NCBI GenBank assembly: GCA_019359745.1
Contig: JAHHGT010000005.1
Coordinates: 284,199 to 348,198 of the forward strand
Direction of reading: 5' to 3'
DNA length: 64,000 bases
Source: Aphanothece saxicola GSE-SYN-MK-01-06B
Lineage (GTDB): Bacteria > Cyanobacteriota > Cyanobacteriia > PCC-6307 > Cyanobiaceae
Part shown: positions 51,026 to 59,949 of the stretch, piece after piece
Layout: each line of letters begins with the position of its first letter
Numbering within the stretch: the first letter of the stretch is position 1
Translations under genes and position numbers: made by a program
The notes under the pieces: generated by a model
The model's input: the letters and a program-made list of their open reading frames with translations, nothing else
Database searches by the model: none
Told to the model about the DNA's origin: nothing

Positions 51026-52759
51026 ATGACCCGAGCCCTGCAGCCGCTGCGCTCCCCCCGCCATGGCCTGTTTTCGGCGCTGGGCGTCGTGACGCGGCGG
51101 GGCCTGGCCCTGCTTCTGGCCCTGGGCCTGGCTCTGACCATCGGCCTGGCGGCGCTCCAGCCACACCCCGCAGCGGCGGCGACCGCCGCGGCGGAGCCCC
51201 CCGCCCCGGTGGCCCCGGCCAACACCGGCAGCTTTCGCCTCGGCACGGTGCGGATCCTGGGGGTGCCGGCGATCACGGTGGCCTCGCCGGCGTTGGACGC
51301 CGGCGGCGACAGCGGCCCGGACGCTTCTGAACGGGCCCGGGTGATCGAGGGCAACCTGAGCCAGCTGTACGAGCCCCGCAATCCCTGCACGCCAGGGGAG
51401 AGGGTCGGTGAGGCGCTGCTGGATCGCCTCAGCCTCCAAGGGACGAAGGCCGCCTGTGACCCCAACCATCTGGGCCTGCATGGAGCACCGCAGGCCCTGC
51501 GCGTGGTGCTGCTGCGCCAGCAGGGTGGAAGCCGGCAGCTGGCGGCCCTGGTGCCCGGTCGCTCGAGCCCCTTCCCCCTGCTCACGGTCACCGAACAGGA
51601 CGCCGCGTTCAACGGCCTGCCCGCCGATGCGCTGGCCGAGCAGTGGCGCGGTCTGCTGGAACGCCGCCTGCGCAGCGCCCGGGGCGTGTTCGGGGAGGAG
51701 CAGATCAACGGGCGCCTGCGGATCGCCCTGGTGTCCCTGGCCGGACTGGCCCTGCTGATGGCCCTGGTGGTGGCGTTGTGGCACCAGAGCCAGCGATGGC
51801 TGCCCCGCCTGCAGCGCCGCCGCGCTGAGCGACCGGGGCGCTTCGATCCCCTGCTGCTCCAGCTCACCCATGCCGCCAGTCGGCTGCTGACCGCGCTGGT
51901 GATCCTGCTGGGGGTGGCGATGGGCGCGGTGCTGCTGCTCGCCTGGCCTGGCCAGATCCCGGCCGCCATTGATGTGTTGCTGCAGCCGCTGGTGGTGCTG
52001 ATGAAGGCGCTGCTGCTGCTGGCCGCGGCCATGGTGCTGCGGGGCCTGGTGGGGCTGCTGCTGACCCAGTGGGCCAGCCATCTGGCCGTGAGCGCCGAGC
52101 ACCGCGCCCGCCGCCGGCAGCGCTACCTGAGCCTGCTGCGGGTGCTGCGCCGGCTGGTGAACCTGGCCTGCCTGCTGCTGTTCGCGCTCTGGACGGTGCT
52201 CGGCATCCCCGTGTTGCGGGACCTCTCCAGCAATGCCGTCCTGGCCAGTGGGGCCGTGCTCGGTGCCCTGGCGCTGGTGTTCCAGGGGTTGTTGCGGGAT
52301 TTCGTCGCCGGGTTGGTGCTGCTGCTCGACGACCGCTACGCCATCGGCGATGTGGTGGAGATCGGTGGGCGCTCGGGCGAGGTGGTGGATGTGGGGGTGC
52401 TGAGCACGGAGCTGCGCTGCGCCGATCAGCGGGTGGTGGTGGTGCCCAACAGCCACTGCGAGCAGGTGGTGAACCACACCAAGTTGCGTTCGGGGGCGGA
52501 GGTGACGCTGCTGCTGCCGCGCAGCCTCAGCGATCTGGCTGGCGCCATGGACCTGATCGGTGAGGAACTGGCCGCCTTCGGCAGCGATCCGCGCTGGGCC
52601 CCGAGGCTGCTGGAGCCGCCGCGCCTGCTGGGCATCGAGGCGATGACGGAGGACGACCTGCAGGTGAAGGTCCTGCTGATCACCGAGGCAGGCCAGCAGA
52701 GCCCAGCCCGGCGGGAACTGCTGGGGAGGCTGGTGCAGCGGCTGCAGGGCTGGCCCTGA
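51026..52759 (+). CDS. MscS-family mechanosensitive channel
   Basis: 577 residues from ATG 51026. A signal-like helix (LALLLALGLALTIGLAAL), a periplasmic domain of about 200 residues, several membrane helices, then the MscS pore and beta domain: LGALALVFQGLLRDFVAGLVLLLDD, RYAIGDVVEIGGRSGEVVDV and VVVVPNSHCEQVVNHT. Releases solutes on osmotic downshock or acts as a regulated ion channel. An earlier in-frame ATG at 50972 is less likely. Confidence 0.9.
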   Translation: MTRALQPLRSPRHGLFSALGVVTRRGLALLLALGLALTIGLAALQPHPAAAATAAAEPPAPVAPANTGSFRLGTVRILGVPAITVASPALDAGGDSGPDASERARVIEGNLSQLYEPRNPCTPGERVGEALLDRLSLQGTKAACDPNHLGLHGAPQALRVVLLRQQGGSRQLAALVPGRSSPFPLLTVTEQDAAFNGLPADALAEQWRGLLERRLRSARGVFGEEQINGRLRIALVSLAGLALLMALVVALWHQSQRWLPRLQRRRAERPGRFDPLLLQLTHAASRLLTALVILLGVAMGAVLLLAWPGQIPAAIDVLLQPLVVLMKALLLLAAAMVLRGLVGLLLTQWASHLAVSAEHRARRRQRYLSLLRVLRRLVNLACLLLFALWTVLGIPVLRDLSSNAVLASGAVLGALALVFQGLLRDFVAGLVLLLDDRYAIGDVVEIGGRSGEVVDVGVLSTELRCADQRVVVVPNSHCEQVVNHTKLRSGAEVTLLLPRSLSDLAGAMDLIGEELAAFGSDPRWAPRLLEPPRLLGIEAMTEDDLQVKVLLITEAGQQSPARRELLGRLVQRLQGWP

Positions 52760-52798
52760 AGGATCCCGTTTCTAGGCTGGGGGGCCCGGCACACGCCC

Positions 52799-53659
52799 AT
52801 GGCCCCGTTCTCCTCCCTTCCCGACACGGCTCTCCGCCTCGGCCGCCGGGAGCTGTTGCTGGGAGGCGCGGCCGCCGGCTTCGCTCTGGCGGTGCGGCCG
52901 GTGGCAGCCTCCACCGTCACCACCTCCACCCAGGGACTGACCGCCGGGTGGGTGTCGGTGCCGGCGGCGGAGGGCCCCGTGAAGGCCTACCGGGCCCGCC
53001 CCGCCAAGGGCTCGGGCTTCCCGGTGGTGCTGGTGGTGCAGGAGATCTTCGGCGTCCACACCTACATCCAGGATGTCTGCCGCCGCCTGGCCCAGCTGGG
53101 CTACCTGGCGATCGCGCCGAGCCTGTTCGATCGCCAGGGCGATGTGACCGTGCTGCCCGACATCGCCGCGATCCTGCCGCTGGTGGCGACGGTGCCGGAT
53201 GCCCAGGTCATGGCCGACCTGGACGCCACCGCCGCCTGGGTGGCCGCCAGCGGGGAAGGGGACGTCTCGCGCCTCGGCATCACCGGTTTCTGCTGGGGCG
53301 GGCGGATCACCTGGCTGTATGCCGCCCACAACCCGAAGCTGAAGGCCGGGGTGGCCTGGTACGGCCGCCTGGTGGGCACCCCCAGCGAGCGGCAACCCCT
53401 GTTCCCGATCGATGTGGTGTCGAAGCTCAGGGCGCCGGTGCTGGGGCTCTATGCCGGCGACGACGACGGCATCCCGATGGAGTCGGTGCAGCGGATGCAG
53501 GCGGCCCTGAAGGCGGCCGGCAGCCCCAGCCGCATCGAGGTGTTCCCAGGCCTGCCCCACGGCTTCCACGCCGACTACCGGCCCACTTACCGGGCCGCCG
53601 CCGCGGCCGCCGGCTGGACGCAGATGCAGGCCTGGTTCCGCGCCAACGGCGTGATCTGA
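52799..53659 (+). CDS. Dienelactone hydrolase family protein, Tat-type leader
   Basis: 286 residues. N-terminal RRELLLGGAAAGFALAV resembles a Tat signal. The hydrolase has VVLVVQEIFGVHTYIQDVCR, the nucleophile loop ITGFCWGGRITWLYA (Cys), GLYAGDDDGIP (Asp) and LPHGFHADYRPTY (His), the dienelactone hydrolase Cys-Asp-His triad. Substrate unknown; probably extracytoplasmic. Confidence 0.87.
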   Translation: MAPFSSLPDTALRLGRRELLLGGAAAGFALAVRPVAASTVTTSTQGLTAGWVSVPAAEGPVKAYRARPAKGSGFPVVLVVQEIFGVHTYIQDVCRRLAQLGYLAIAPSLFDRQGDVTVLPDIAAILPLVATVPDAQVMADLDATAAWVAASGEGDVSRLGITGFCWGGRITWLYAAHNPKLKAGVAWYGRLVGTPSERQPLFPIDVVSKLRAPVLGLYAGDDDGIPMESVQRMQAALKAAGSPSRIEVFPGLPHGFHADYRPTYRAAAAAAGWTQMQAWFRANGVI

Positions 53660-53674
53660 AGGGCGCTTTCCGGC

Positions 53675-55075
53675 TCAGGCCTGGTTGAGGTGCCGCTCCG
53701 CCTCGGCCGCCAGGCGGTCGGTCCAGTGATCCACCTGGGCCTGCTCGGCCGCCTCCACCATCACCCGCAGCAGGGGTTCGGTGCCGCTGGCCCGCACCAG
53801 CACCCGACCGTGGCCCGCCATGGCCGCCTCCGCCTCGGCCACCGCCAGCCGCAGGGGTTCGCACTGCTGCCACTGCTGGCGGCGCTGCCGGTCGGGCACG
53901 GTCACGTTCACCAGCCGCTGGGGGTAGGGCTGGAAGCTGCCGTCCATCCATTCGTCCAGCCTCAGGCCGGCGCCATGGATCAGGGTGGCCACCTGCAGGG
54001 CACTGAGCAGGCCATCGCCGCTCATGCCATGGCGCGCCGAGAGGATGTGGCCCGACTGCTCCCCGCCCAGGCCGGCCCCCAGGGCCTCCATGGCGGCGTG
54101 CACATGCTGGTCGCCCACGTCGGTGCGCTCCAGCACGCCGCCGCTGGCCTGCCAGGCCCGCTCGAAGCCCAGGTTCGACATCACCGTGGCCACCAGGCGG
54201 TCGTCCGGGAGCTGGCCCTCGCGCCGCAGGGCCGAACCCCACAGGTACAGGGTGTGGTCGCCGTCCACCACCCGGCCGCGACCGTCCACCGCCAGCATCC
54301 GGTCGGCGTCGCCGTCGAAGGCGAAGCCCATGTCGGCGTCGCTCTCCAGCACCGCCCGCTTCAGGGGCTCGAGGTGGGTGCTGCCGCAGCCCTGGTTGAT
54401 GCGCTCACCGTCCGGTTCGCCGTGCAGCACCAGCACGTCCGCCCCCAGGGAGCGGAACAGCTCCTCACCGCAGGCGGTGGCCGAACCCCAGCAGAGGTCG
54501 AGCACCACACGACAGCCATCGAGGCGCTGGCCGCCGGCGCTGGCCCGCAGGGAATCGACATAGGCCGCCAGCAGGTCGGGCCGCAGCACCAGCCGGCCGT
54601 TGCCCGCCAGGGGTGGCGGCGCGGTGCGGCCCTGGAGCCCCGCCTCGATCGCCTGCTGGCGGGCGGCCACGAGCTTGGCTCCGGTGGCACCGAACACCTT
54701 GAGACCGTTGTCGTGGGGTGGGTTGTGGCTGGCCGACACCATCAGACCGCCGGCGGCCCCCTGGCGCCGGATCGTGCCCGGCACCGCCGGCGTGGGGCAC
54801 AGCCCCAGCTGCCAGACCTCGCGCCCGGCCGCCATCAGGCCGGCACTGAGGGCCGCCACCAGCATCGGCCCGCTGCGGCGCGAGTCGGTGCCGATCACCA
54901 CCGGCCCCTCGGCCTGCAGCACCACGCCGGTCCAGTAGCCCACCTGCAGGGCCAGGGCGGGGGTGACGCTGGTGCCGACGCGGCCACGGATGCCGTCGGT
55001 GCCGAAGCGGGCCACGCCCTCGGCCAGGGGGGCCCCGAGGGGGAACCCCGCCGGATGCGAAGCCGCTTCACCCAT
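53675..55075 (-). CDS. glmM: Phosphoglucosamine mutase
   Basis: 466 residues. RFGTDGIRGRVG at the N-terminus, the phosphoserine loop MVSASHNPPHDNG (Ser116), the metal loop FAFDGDADRMLAVD and the phosphate-binding RASGTEPLLRVMVEA define GlmM, which interconverts glucosamine-6- and glucosamine-1-phosphate for peptidoglycan and LPS. Normal length. Confidence 0.94.
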   Translation of the reverse strand: MGEAASHPAGFPLGAPLAEGVARFGTDGIRGRVGTSVTPALALQVGYWTGVVLQAEGPVVIGTDSRRSGPMLVAALSAGLMAAGREVWQLGLCPTPAVPGTIRRQGAAGGLMVSASHNPPHDNGLKVFGATGAKLVAARQQAIEAGLQGRTAPPPLAGNGRLVLRPDLLAAYVDSLRASAGGQRLDGCRVVLDLCWGSATACGEELFRSLGADVLVLHGEPDGERINQGCGSTHLEPLKRAVLESDADMGFAFDGDADRMLAVDGRGRVVDGDHTLYLWGSALRREGQLPDDRLVATVMSNLGFERAWQASGGVLERTDVGDQHVHAAMEALGAGLGGEQSGHILSARHGMSGDGLLSALQVATLIHGAGLRLDEWMDGSFQPYPQRLVNVTVPDRQRRQQWQQCEPLRLAVAEAEAAMAGHGRVLVRASGTEPLLRVMVEAAEQAQVDHWTDRLAAEAERHLNQA

Positions 55076-55147
55076 GCCGCTGCCATCACTGGGCAGCAGG
55101 CTACGCGCCGTGCCCGGTGACGCCGCAGCCGCCGCAGCCGGCGGGGC

Positions 55148-55372
55148 TCAGCGCCAGCGGGGCGGCCACCAGCGCCAGCGCAGCAGCTCCAGGGTGGCCC
55201 AGAGCAGCAGCAGGCCCACGCACCAGCCCGGCAGCAGCCGCAGGGGCCAGAGCGGCCGCAGCAGCAGGGTGAGCACGGCCACCACGCTCACCACCACGGC
55301 GCGGCGGCGCTGGCCCGCCCCGGGCAGGCGGTCGAACAACGGCGGCAGGGCGGGGAGGGAGGGCAATCGCAC
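55148..55372 (-). CDS. Small membrane protein of unknown function
   Basis: 74 residues from GTG 55372 (VRLPSLPALPPLFDRLPG); an ATG at 55426 would overlap the divergent gene. Two hydrophobic segments (VVVSVVAVLTLLLRPLWPL and GWCVGLLLLWATLELLRW) and a basic tail. Lies 72 bases upstream of glmM on the same strand. Confidence 0.5.
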   Translation of the reverse strand: MRLPSLPALPPLFDRLPGAGQRRRAVVVSVVAVLTLLLRPLWPLRLLPGWCVGLLLLWATLELLRWRWWPPRWR

Positions 55373-55425
55373 CGGGTGCGGCGCAGACGGATGCCCAGAA
55401 TGCCCCGGACGCCGTCCCCCGGCCA

Positions 55426-57447
55426 TTGGCCCGACTCCCGCTGCTGCTGTCCCTGTCGTGCCTGGGCACGGGCCTGGCCCTGGTGGGGGGCCGGGCCCTG
55501 CTGGCGCGCCAGCCGGCGCTCAACCCCGCCACCGCCACCGACCGGCTGGAGTGGCTGCAGCACTGGGATGCCGACCCCTGGCGGCGCCGGGAGGCCAGCC
55601 TGCTGCTGGCGGCCCGCAGCAAGGATCCCCAGCAGCAGCGCCAGTGGCTGCGGGGCCAGGGCTGGGGTCCCGATCCCCTGGCCGCCCTGGTGCTGAAGCA
55701 GGACGCCCTGGCCGCCGCGGCCCTCGGGCGCCCGGAAACCTCCCTGGCCCTGTGGCGCCAGCTGCAGCGACGCTTCCCGGCTGATCCGGCCAGCGCCGAT
55801 GCCCTCTACGCCCTCGGCGCCGACAAGCCGGGCAAGCGCGGGCCGTTGCTGCAGCGCTTCCCGGCCCACCCCGCGGCTCTTGCCGCCGCCCTGGCCGCGG
55901 GCCCGGAGGCGGCCGAACGCCGACGCGGCGCCCTGCACCTGGCCCGCTGGGGCGCCCGCTGGCCCGGCGCCGAAGCCCGCCTGCGGCAGGTCTGCAAGGA
56001 CGACGCTTCTGTGCTGGAGGCCCGCCAGCGGGCCCAGCTGGCCGAGGGCCTGGCCGAGCTGGGCGATGCCGAAGGGGCCCTGCGCTGTCTGGGCCCCACC
56101 CTCAACGGCCTGGGCGCCAGCGGCCGCCTCAGCCTGGGCCGGGCCCTGCTGGCGGGGAACGAGCAGCAGCAGGGCCAGGCGGAGCGACTGCTGCTGGATC
56201 TGGTCCGCAGCGCCCCCACGGCGCCGGAGGCCGAGGCGGCCGTGCGCCTGCTGGCCCAGCAGGGCAGCCCCGCCGCCGCCGCCGCCCTGGCCCGGCTGCC
56301 GCCCCGCTGGCGCGACAGTGCCGCGGTGCTGGCCCGGCGGATCCTGGAGGCCGAACCCAAGGGGGACGGGCCCCATCCCGCCACCGACGCCGCCGCCCTC
56401 AAGCTGCTGCGCCGCTGGCCCCTCGATCCCGCCAGCCGCACCCTGCAGTGGGATCTCGTGCGGGAGCGGCTGCTGGCAGGCCGCTGGTCGGCGGCCATGG
56501 CGCTGCTGGAGGCCATCCCCACCGACCAGCTGCCGCCACCGCTGGCCGCCCGCCAGGGCTTCTGGATCGGCTTCATTCAGCAACAGCTCGGTGAAGGGGC
56601 CGCCGCCCGGGCCACCTGGGAGGCACTGCTGCGGCGCCATCCCGGCGGCTACTACGGCTGGCGTGCCGCCGTGCGCCTGGGCCAGGGGGATCTGCAGCTG
56701 GATGCCGGCCCCCATACGCCGGCTGGTCAAACCGACTGGCGGCCCCTGGCCAGCGGCGACGGGACGCTGGATCGGCTCTGGCGTCTGGACCAGCGCACCG
56801 AGGCCTGGGAAACCTGGCGCCACCGCCGCGGACGCCGCGCCCCCGATGGCAGCCGGGAGCTGCTGCTGGAGGGACGGCTGCGCCAGGGGGTCGGTGACGA
56901 CTGGACCGGCTTCGGCCTGCTGGAGCAGGCCAGCCTGAAGCTGGACGGCAACCAGTGCGCCCTGGAGCGGGAGCTGGAGCGCAGCCTGCATCCGCTGCGC
57001 TTCGAGGCGGCCTTCCGGGCGGCCGCCACCCAGGGCGGGCTGCCGATGGAGCTGCTGCTGGGCGTGGCCAAGCAGGAGTCGCGCTTCACCCCGGCGGTGC
57101 GCTCGCCGGTGGGCGCCACGGGCCTGATGCAGCTGATGCCGGCCACCGCCGCCGAGCTGGCCGGCGGGCCGGTGGCGGAGACGGTGCTGGAGGACCCGGC
57201 CGGCAACGCCAGCCTCGGCGCCCGCTACCTGGCGCAGATGCTGCGCCAGTGGGGCGGCGACCCGCTGCTGGCGGTGGCCAGCTACAACGCCGGGCCCGGC
57301 GCCGTCGCCGGCTGGGTGAACCCCCAGCTGCGCAGCGATCCGGAGCTGTGGGTGGAGGCGATCCCGTACCCCGAAACACGCCTGTACGTGAAGAAGGTGC
57401 TGGGCAACGTCTGGAGCTATCAGCAGGGCAGCGAACCGGGCTGCTGA
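55426..57447 (+). CDS. Soluble lytic murein transglycosylase (SLT domain)
   Basis: 673 residues from TTG 55426 (LARLPLLLSLSCLGTGLALVG, a signal sequence); no ATG or GTG fits better. A long TPR-like alpha-solenoid (about 50-480) precedes the C-terminal SLT domain: LLLGVAKQESRFTPAVRSPVG (catalytic Glu in ESRF), GLMQLMPATAAELAG and VASYNAGPGAV. Cleaves glycan strands to anhydro-muropeptides in the periplasm. Confidence 0.9.
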   Translation: MARLPLLLSLSCLGTGLALVGGRALLARQPALNPATATDRLEWLQHWDADPWRRREASLLLAARSKDPQQQRQWLRGQGWGPDPLAALVLKQDALAAAALGRPETSLALWRQLQRRFPADPASADALYALGADKPGKRGPLLQRFPAHPAALAAALAAGPEAAERRRGALHLARWGARWPGAEARLRQVCKDDASVLEARQRAQLAEGLAELGDAEGALRCLGPTLNGLGASGRLSLGRALLAGNEQQQGQAERLLLDLVRSAPTAPEAEAAVRLLAQQGSPAAAAALARLPPRWRDSAAVLARRILEAEPKGDGPHPATDAAALKLLRRWPLDPASRTLQWDLVRERLLAGRWSAAMALLEAIPTDQLPPPLAARQGFWIGFIQQQLGEGAAARATWEALLRRHPGGYYGWRAAVRLGQGDLQLDAGPHTPAGQTDWRPLASGDGTLDRLWRLDQRTEAWETWRHRRGRRAPDGSRELLLEGRLRQGVGDDWTGFGLLEQASLKLDGNQCALERELERSLHPLRFEAAFRAAATQGGLPMELLLGVAKQESRFTPAVRSPVGATGLMQLMPATAAELAGGPVAETVLEDPAGNASLGARYLAQMLRQWGGDPLLAVASYNAGPGAVAGWVNPQLRSDPELWVEAIPYPETRLYVKKVLGNVWSYQQGSEPGC

Positions 57448-57915
57448 TCAGCGCACCAGCAGGCGGCCGAAGTTGGCGCCACCGAGCACCAGCAGGGTGA
57501 GCACCCCGGCCAGCACCAGGGGCGGCGGCACCACCCGCACCCGCAGCAGATCCAGCCGGGCCAGCAACACCGCCGATCCCATGATCAGCACGTTGGCCAG
57601 CACGTTCAGGTGCAGCAGGTAAAGGCCACCGACGGTGACCAGCAGCAGGGTGACCACCAGGCTCACCACCCGGCTGGCCGCCATCACGATCGACACTTGG
57701 CGAATCACCAGGTCGGGCATGGTGCAAATGAACACGATCAACATCGCCTGCAGGCACTCGGCCGACCAGACCAGGGTGGTGAGTTCCTGCACGCGGTTGC
57801 CGCCAGCCTCCAGGGCATGGCTCCAGTGCATGCCCTGGTAGGTGCTCACCCCCATCAGCACCAGCAGCATCGGCGCCTGGATCGGCAACAGCATGAGCCG
57901 GAAGACGTCCTTCAT
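57448..57915 (-). CDS. Membrane protein of unknown function
   Basis: 155 residues from ATG 57915, four hydrophobic helices (LLPIQAPMLLVLMGVSTYQG, CLQAMLIVFICTMPDLVI, VVSLVVTLLLVTVGGLYLL, LVLAGVLTLLVLGGANFGRL). No family recognised. It overlaps the NIL-ferredoxin gene by four bases (ATGA), so the two are coupled and may interact. It abuts the transglycosylase gene tail to tail. Confidence 0.6.
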   Translation of the reverse strand: MKDVFRLMLLPIQAPMLLVLMGVSTYQGMHWSHALEAGGNRVQELTTLVWSAECLQAMLIVFICTMPDLVIRQVSIVMAASRVVSLVVTLLLVTVGGLYLLHLNVLANVLIMGSAVLLARLDLLRVRVVPPPLVLAGVLTLLVLGGANFGRLLVR

Positions 57916-58322
57916 GGCTCCAGCACCAGGGTGATGGCCTCCAGCGGGCAGCTGGGGATGCACTGCTCGCACACCAGGCAGCGGGAGGCCTCGAACTGCA
58001 GCCGCTGGGTGGCCGGCGTGTAGTGGAGGGCGCCGCTGGGGCAGACGCTGGAGCAGATGCCGCAGTCGACGCAGAGCAGCGGATCGATGCGGATTTCCCC
58101 TGGGGCGCGGTTGAGCCCCAGCCCCTGGCCCTCCAGCCAGTCTTCGGCGGCATCCAGCTCGTCGATGTCGCCGGAGAGCTCCACCACCATGGTGCCGCTC
58201 TGGTTGGGGGCGATCTGGGCCCGCAGGATCTTGGCGGCGATGTCGAAGTCGACGGCGAGGCGATAGGTGATCGGCTGGTGCACTGCCTCCGAGGGAAAAT
58301 GGAGAGTGAGGCGCCGTTTCAC
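57912..58322 (-). CDS. NIL-domain ferredoxin with two 4Fe-4S motifs
   Basis: 136 residues. An N-terminal NIL domain (LTLHFPSEAVHQPITYRLAV, then SGTMVVELSGDIDELDAAEDWL), otherwise known from methionine transporters and homocysteine-pathway ferredoxins, is joined to a bacterial ferredoxin: CVDCGICSSVCPSGAL and CLVCEQCIPSCPLEAI. It likely carries electrons to or senses a sulfur amino acid step (inference from NIL-Fer family reports). Confidence 0.88.
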   Translation of the reverse strand: MKRRLTLHFPSEAVHQPITYRLAVDFDIAAKILRAQIAPNQSGTMVVELSGDIDELDAAEDWLEGQGLGLNRAPGEIRIDPLLCVDCGICSSVCPSGALHYTPATQRLQFEASRCLVCEQCIPSCPLEAITLVLEP

Positions 58323-58412
58323 CGCTCCTGCCCGGGAACGCTGACGCTAGCAACGTTCTCCTGGGCCGGCCCCCGCTGCCAGAGTGGGCGCCACCTCGTG
58401 CCGTTGCCGTCC

Positions 58413-58997
58413 ATGGCCCCATCGGGCAGTTCCCCCCCCTCCGCCCTCGGCCGCACCGAGCGCATGGTTCTGGCGGCCGTGGCGGCCGTGCTGGTGGTGC
58501 TGATGGTGTGGCTGCGGGGCGGTCTGCATCCGGAAGCCCCCCTGGAGCGGCTGGCCCGCCAGTCGCCCGAGCTCACGGTGGCCCTGGCCGATGGCAAGCC
58601 CACGGTGGTGGAGTTCTACGCCGACTGGTGTGAGGCCTGCCGCTCGATGGCGCCGGCGATGGAGCGGATCGAGCGCCAGCAACGCGGCCGGATGGATGTG
58701 GTGCTGCTCAATGTCGACAACCCCCGCTGGCAGCCGCAACTGGAGCGCTACGACGTCAACGGCATCCCCCAGCTGGAGTTCTTCGATGCCGGCGGCAGCT
58801 CCGTGGGCCGCTCGATCGGCGCCCGCAGCGGCACCGAACTCGACGCCCTCAGCAGCGCCCTGGTCGACGGCACGCCCCTGCCGCAGCTGGCGGGCGTGGG
58901 GGCCGTGAGTGCCCTGACCGAAACCGTGGCGGCAGCGGAAAGCTCTGGCCCCCAGCCCCAAGCCACGCCCCAGGCCGGCCCCCGCAGCCACGGCTGA
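58413..58997 (+). CDS. txlA: Membrane-anchored thioredoxin-like protein (HCF164/TxlA type)
   Basis: 194 residues from ATG 58413. One N-terminal helix (MVLAAVAAVLVVLMVWL) and a thioredoxin fold with FYADWCEACRSMAPAMERI (active site CEAC) and GIPQLEFFDAGG (cis-Pro). HCF164/TxlA proteins reduce lumenal targets during cytochrome b6f and photosystem assembly. The C-terminal 35 residues are a Pro/Gln-rich tail. Confidence 0.88.
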   Translation: MAPSGSSPPSALGRTERMVLAAVAAVLVVLMVWLRGGLHPEAPLERLARQSPELTVALADGKPTVVEFYADWCEACRSMAPAMERIERQQRGRMDVVLLNVDNPRWQPQLERYDVNGIPQLEFFDAGGSSVGRSIGARSGTELDALSSALVDGTPLPQLAGVGAVSALTETVAAAESSGPQPQATPQAGPRSHG

Positions 58998-59031
58998 TCC
59001 CGCCATCCACGTCCCCCACGAACCCCCGCCC

Positions 59032-59757
59032 ATGGATCCCCGCTTCCGGGTCGAGCTGATCGCCGCCACACCGAACCCGCAGCTGTGCGTCTACGCGGGG
59101 ATGCACCAGGACTACAGCGAGGGTTTCGTGGCCGCCGACCGGGCCGAGTGGCCCGACGAAACCAAAGCCGGGGAGATCTGCGTCAAGCGACTGCTGGCCG
59201 GCGAGCGCGGCCACTACGGGCCCCTGGAGCACGCCCAGATCGTGCTCAACGTGGGCTGGTTCCCCCATTCGGTGATGCAGCAGGCCCGCACCCATCGGGT
59301 GGGGGTGAGCTTCGATGTGCAGTCGATGCGGTACACGGGCGACCGCATCCGCCGGGCCGCCAACGGCGAACTGGAGTTGGAGGAGGTGTTCTATCTGCGG
59401 CCGGTGGGGCCCTACAGCGACCGCCAGGGCAAGAAGTACCTCTACGACGACGGCCAGCGGGCCATCGACCTGAAGCTCTGCCGCACGGCGGCCGAGCGCT
59501 ACCGCGACCTGCTCGATGCGGGCTTCGCCGAGGAGCATGCCCGCGGCATCCTGCCGTTCGACTACCGCCAGCACTTCGTGGTGAGCTTCACCCTGCGGGC
59601 GTTCCTGCACTTCCTCGACCTGCGGGCCAAGCTCGATGCCCAGCAGGAGATCCGTGAGCTCTGCGATCTGATGTGGCCCCACCTGCAGTTGTGGGTGCCG
59701 GAATTCGCCGACTGGTACGAGAAGAGCCGTCTGCACCGGGCGCGGCTGGCGCCCTGA
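59032..59757 (+). CDS. thyX: FAD-dependent thymidylate synthase
   Basis: 241 residues. The ThyX region reads QARTHRVGVSFDVQSMRYTG, the cyanobacterial form of the RHRxxS motif; HYGPLEHAQIVLNVGWFPHSV and LPFDYRQHFVVSFTLRAFLHFL are further conserved blocks. Makes dTMP from dUMP with methylene-tetrahydrofolate and FAD. Starts 34 bases after txlA. Confidence 0.93.
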   Translation: MDPRFRVELIAATPNPQLCVYAGMHQDYSEGFVAADRAEWPDETKAGEICVKRLLAGERGHYGPLEHAQIVLNVGWFPHSVMQQARTHRVGVSFDVQSMRYTGDRIRRAANGELELEEVFYLRPVGPYSDRQGKKYLYDDGQRAIDLKLCRTAAERYRDLLDAGFAEEHARGILPFDYRQHFVVSFTLRAFLHFLDLRAKLDAQQEIRELCDLMWPHLQLWVPEFADWYEKSRLHRARLAP

Positions 59758-59915
59758 GGGCTGGCTCCCTCGCCGAGGTGCCGCTGAGGCAGCCAGGCGT
59801 GATGTTCAAGGGGTCCCTATAGCGCTGGGCCCTGGTTCTGAACACAGCGCATCACTCCAGGGCTCCAACTTGCAGGCCCCGAAAAAGAACCTGGGCATGA
59901 ACTACGACACTGTGA

Positions 59916-59938
59916 TACAATACAAACACAAAGTGTTT
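59916..59938 (+). promoter_or_regulatory. Promoter -10 and palindrome before the TPS operon
   Basis: TACAAT (59916-59921) could be a -10 box. It is followed at 59924-59938 by AAACAC-AAA-GTGTTT, a perfect six-base dyad, 11 bases before ATG 59950. Placement just downstream of the -10 suits a repressor site or a short 5' hairpin. Confidence 0.45.
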
Positions 59939-59949
59939 CATGAATCCTG

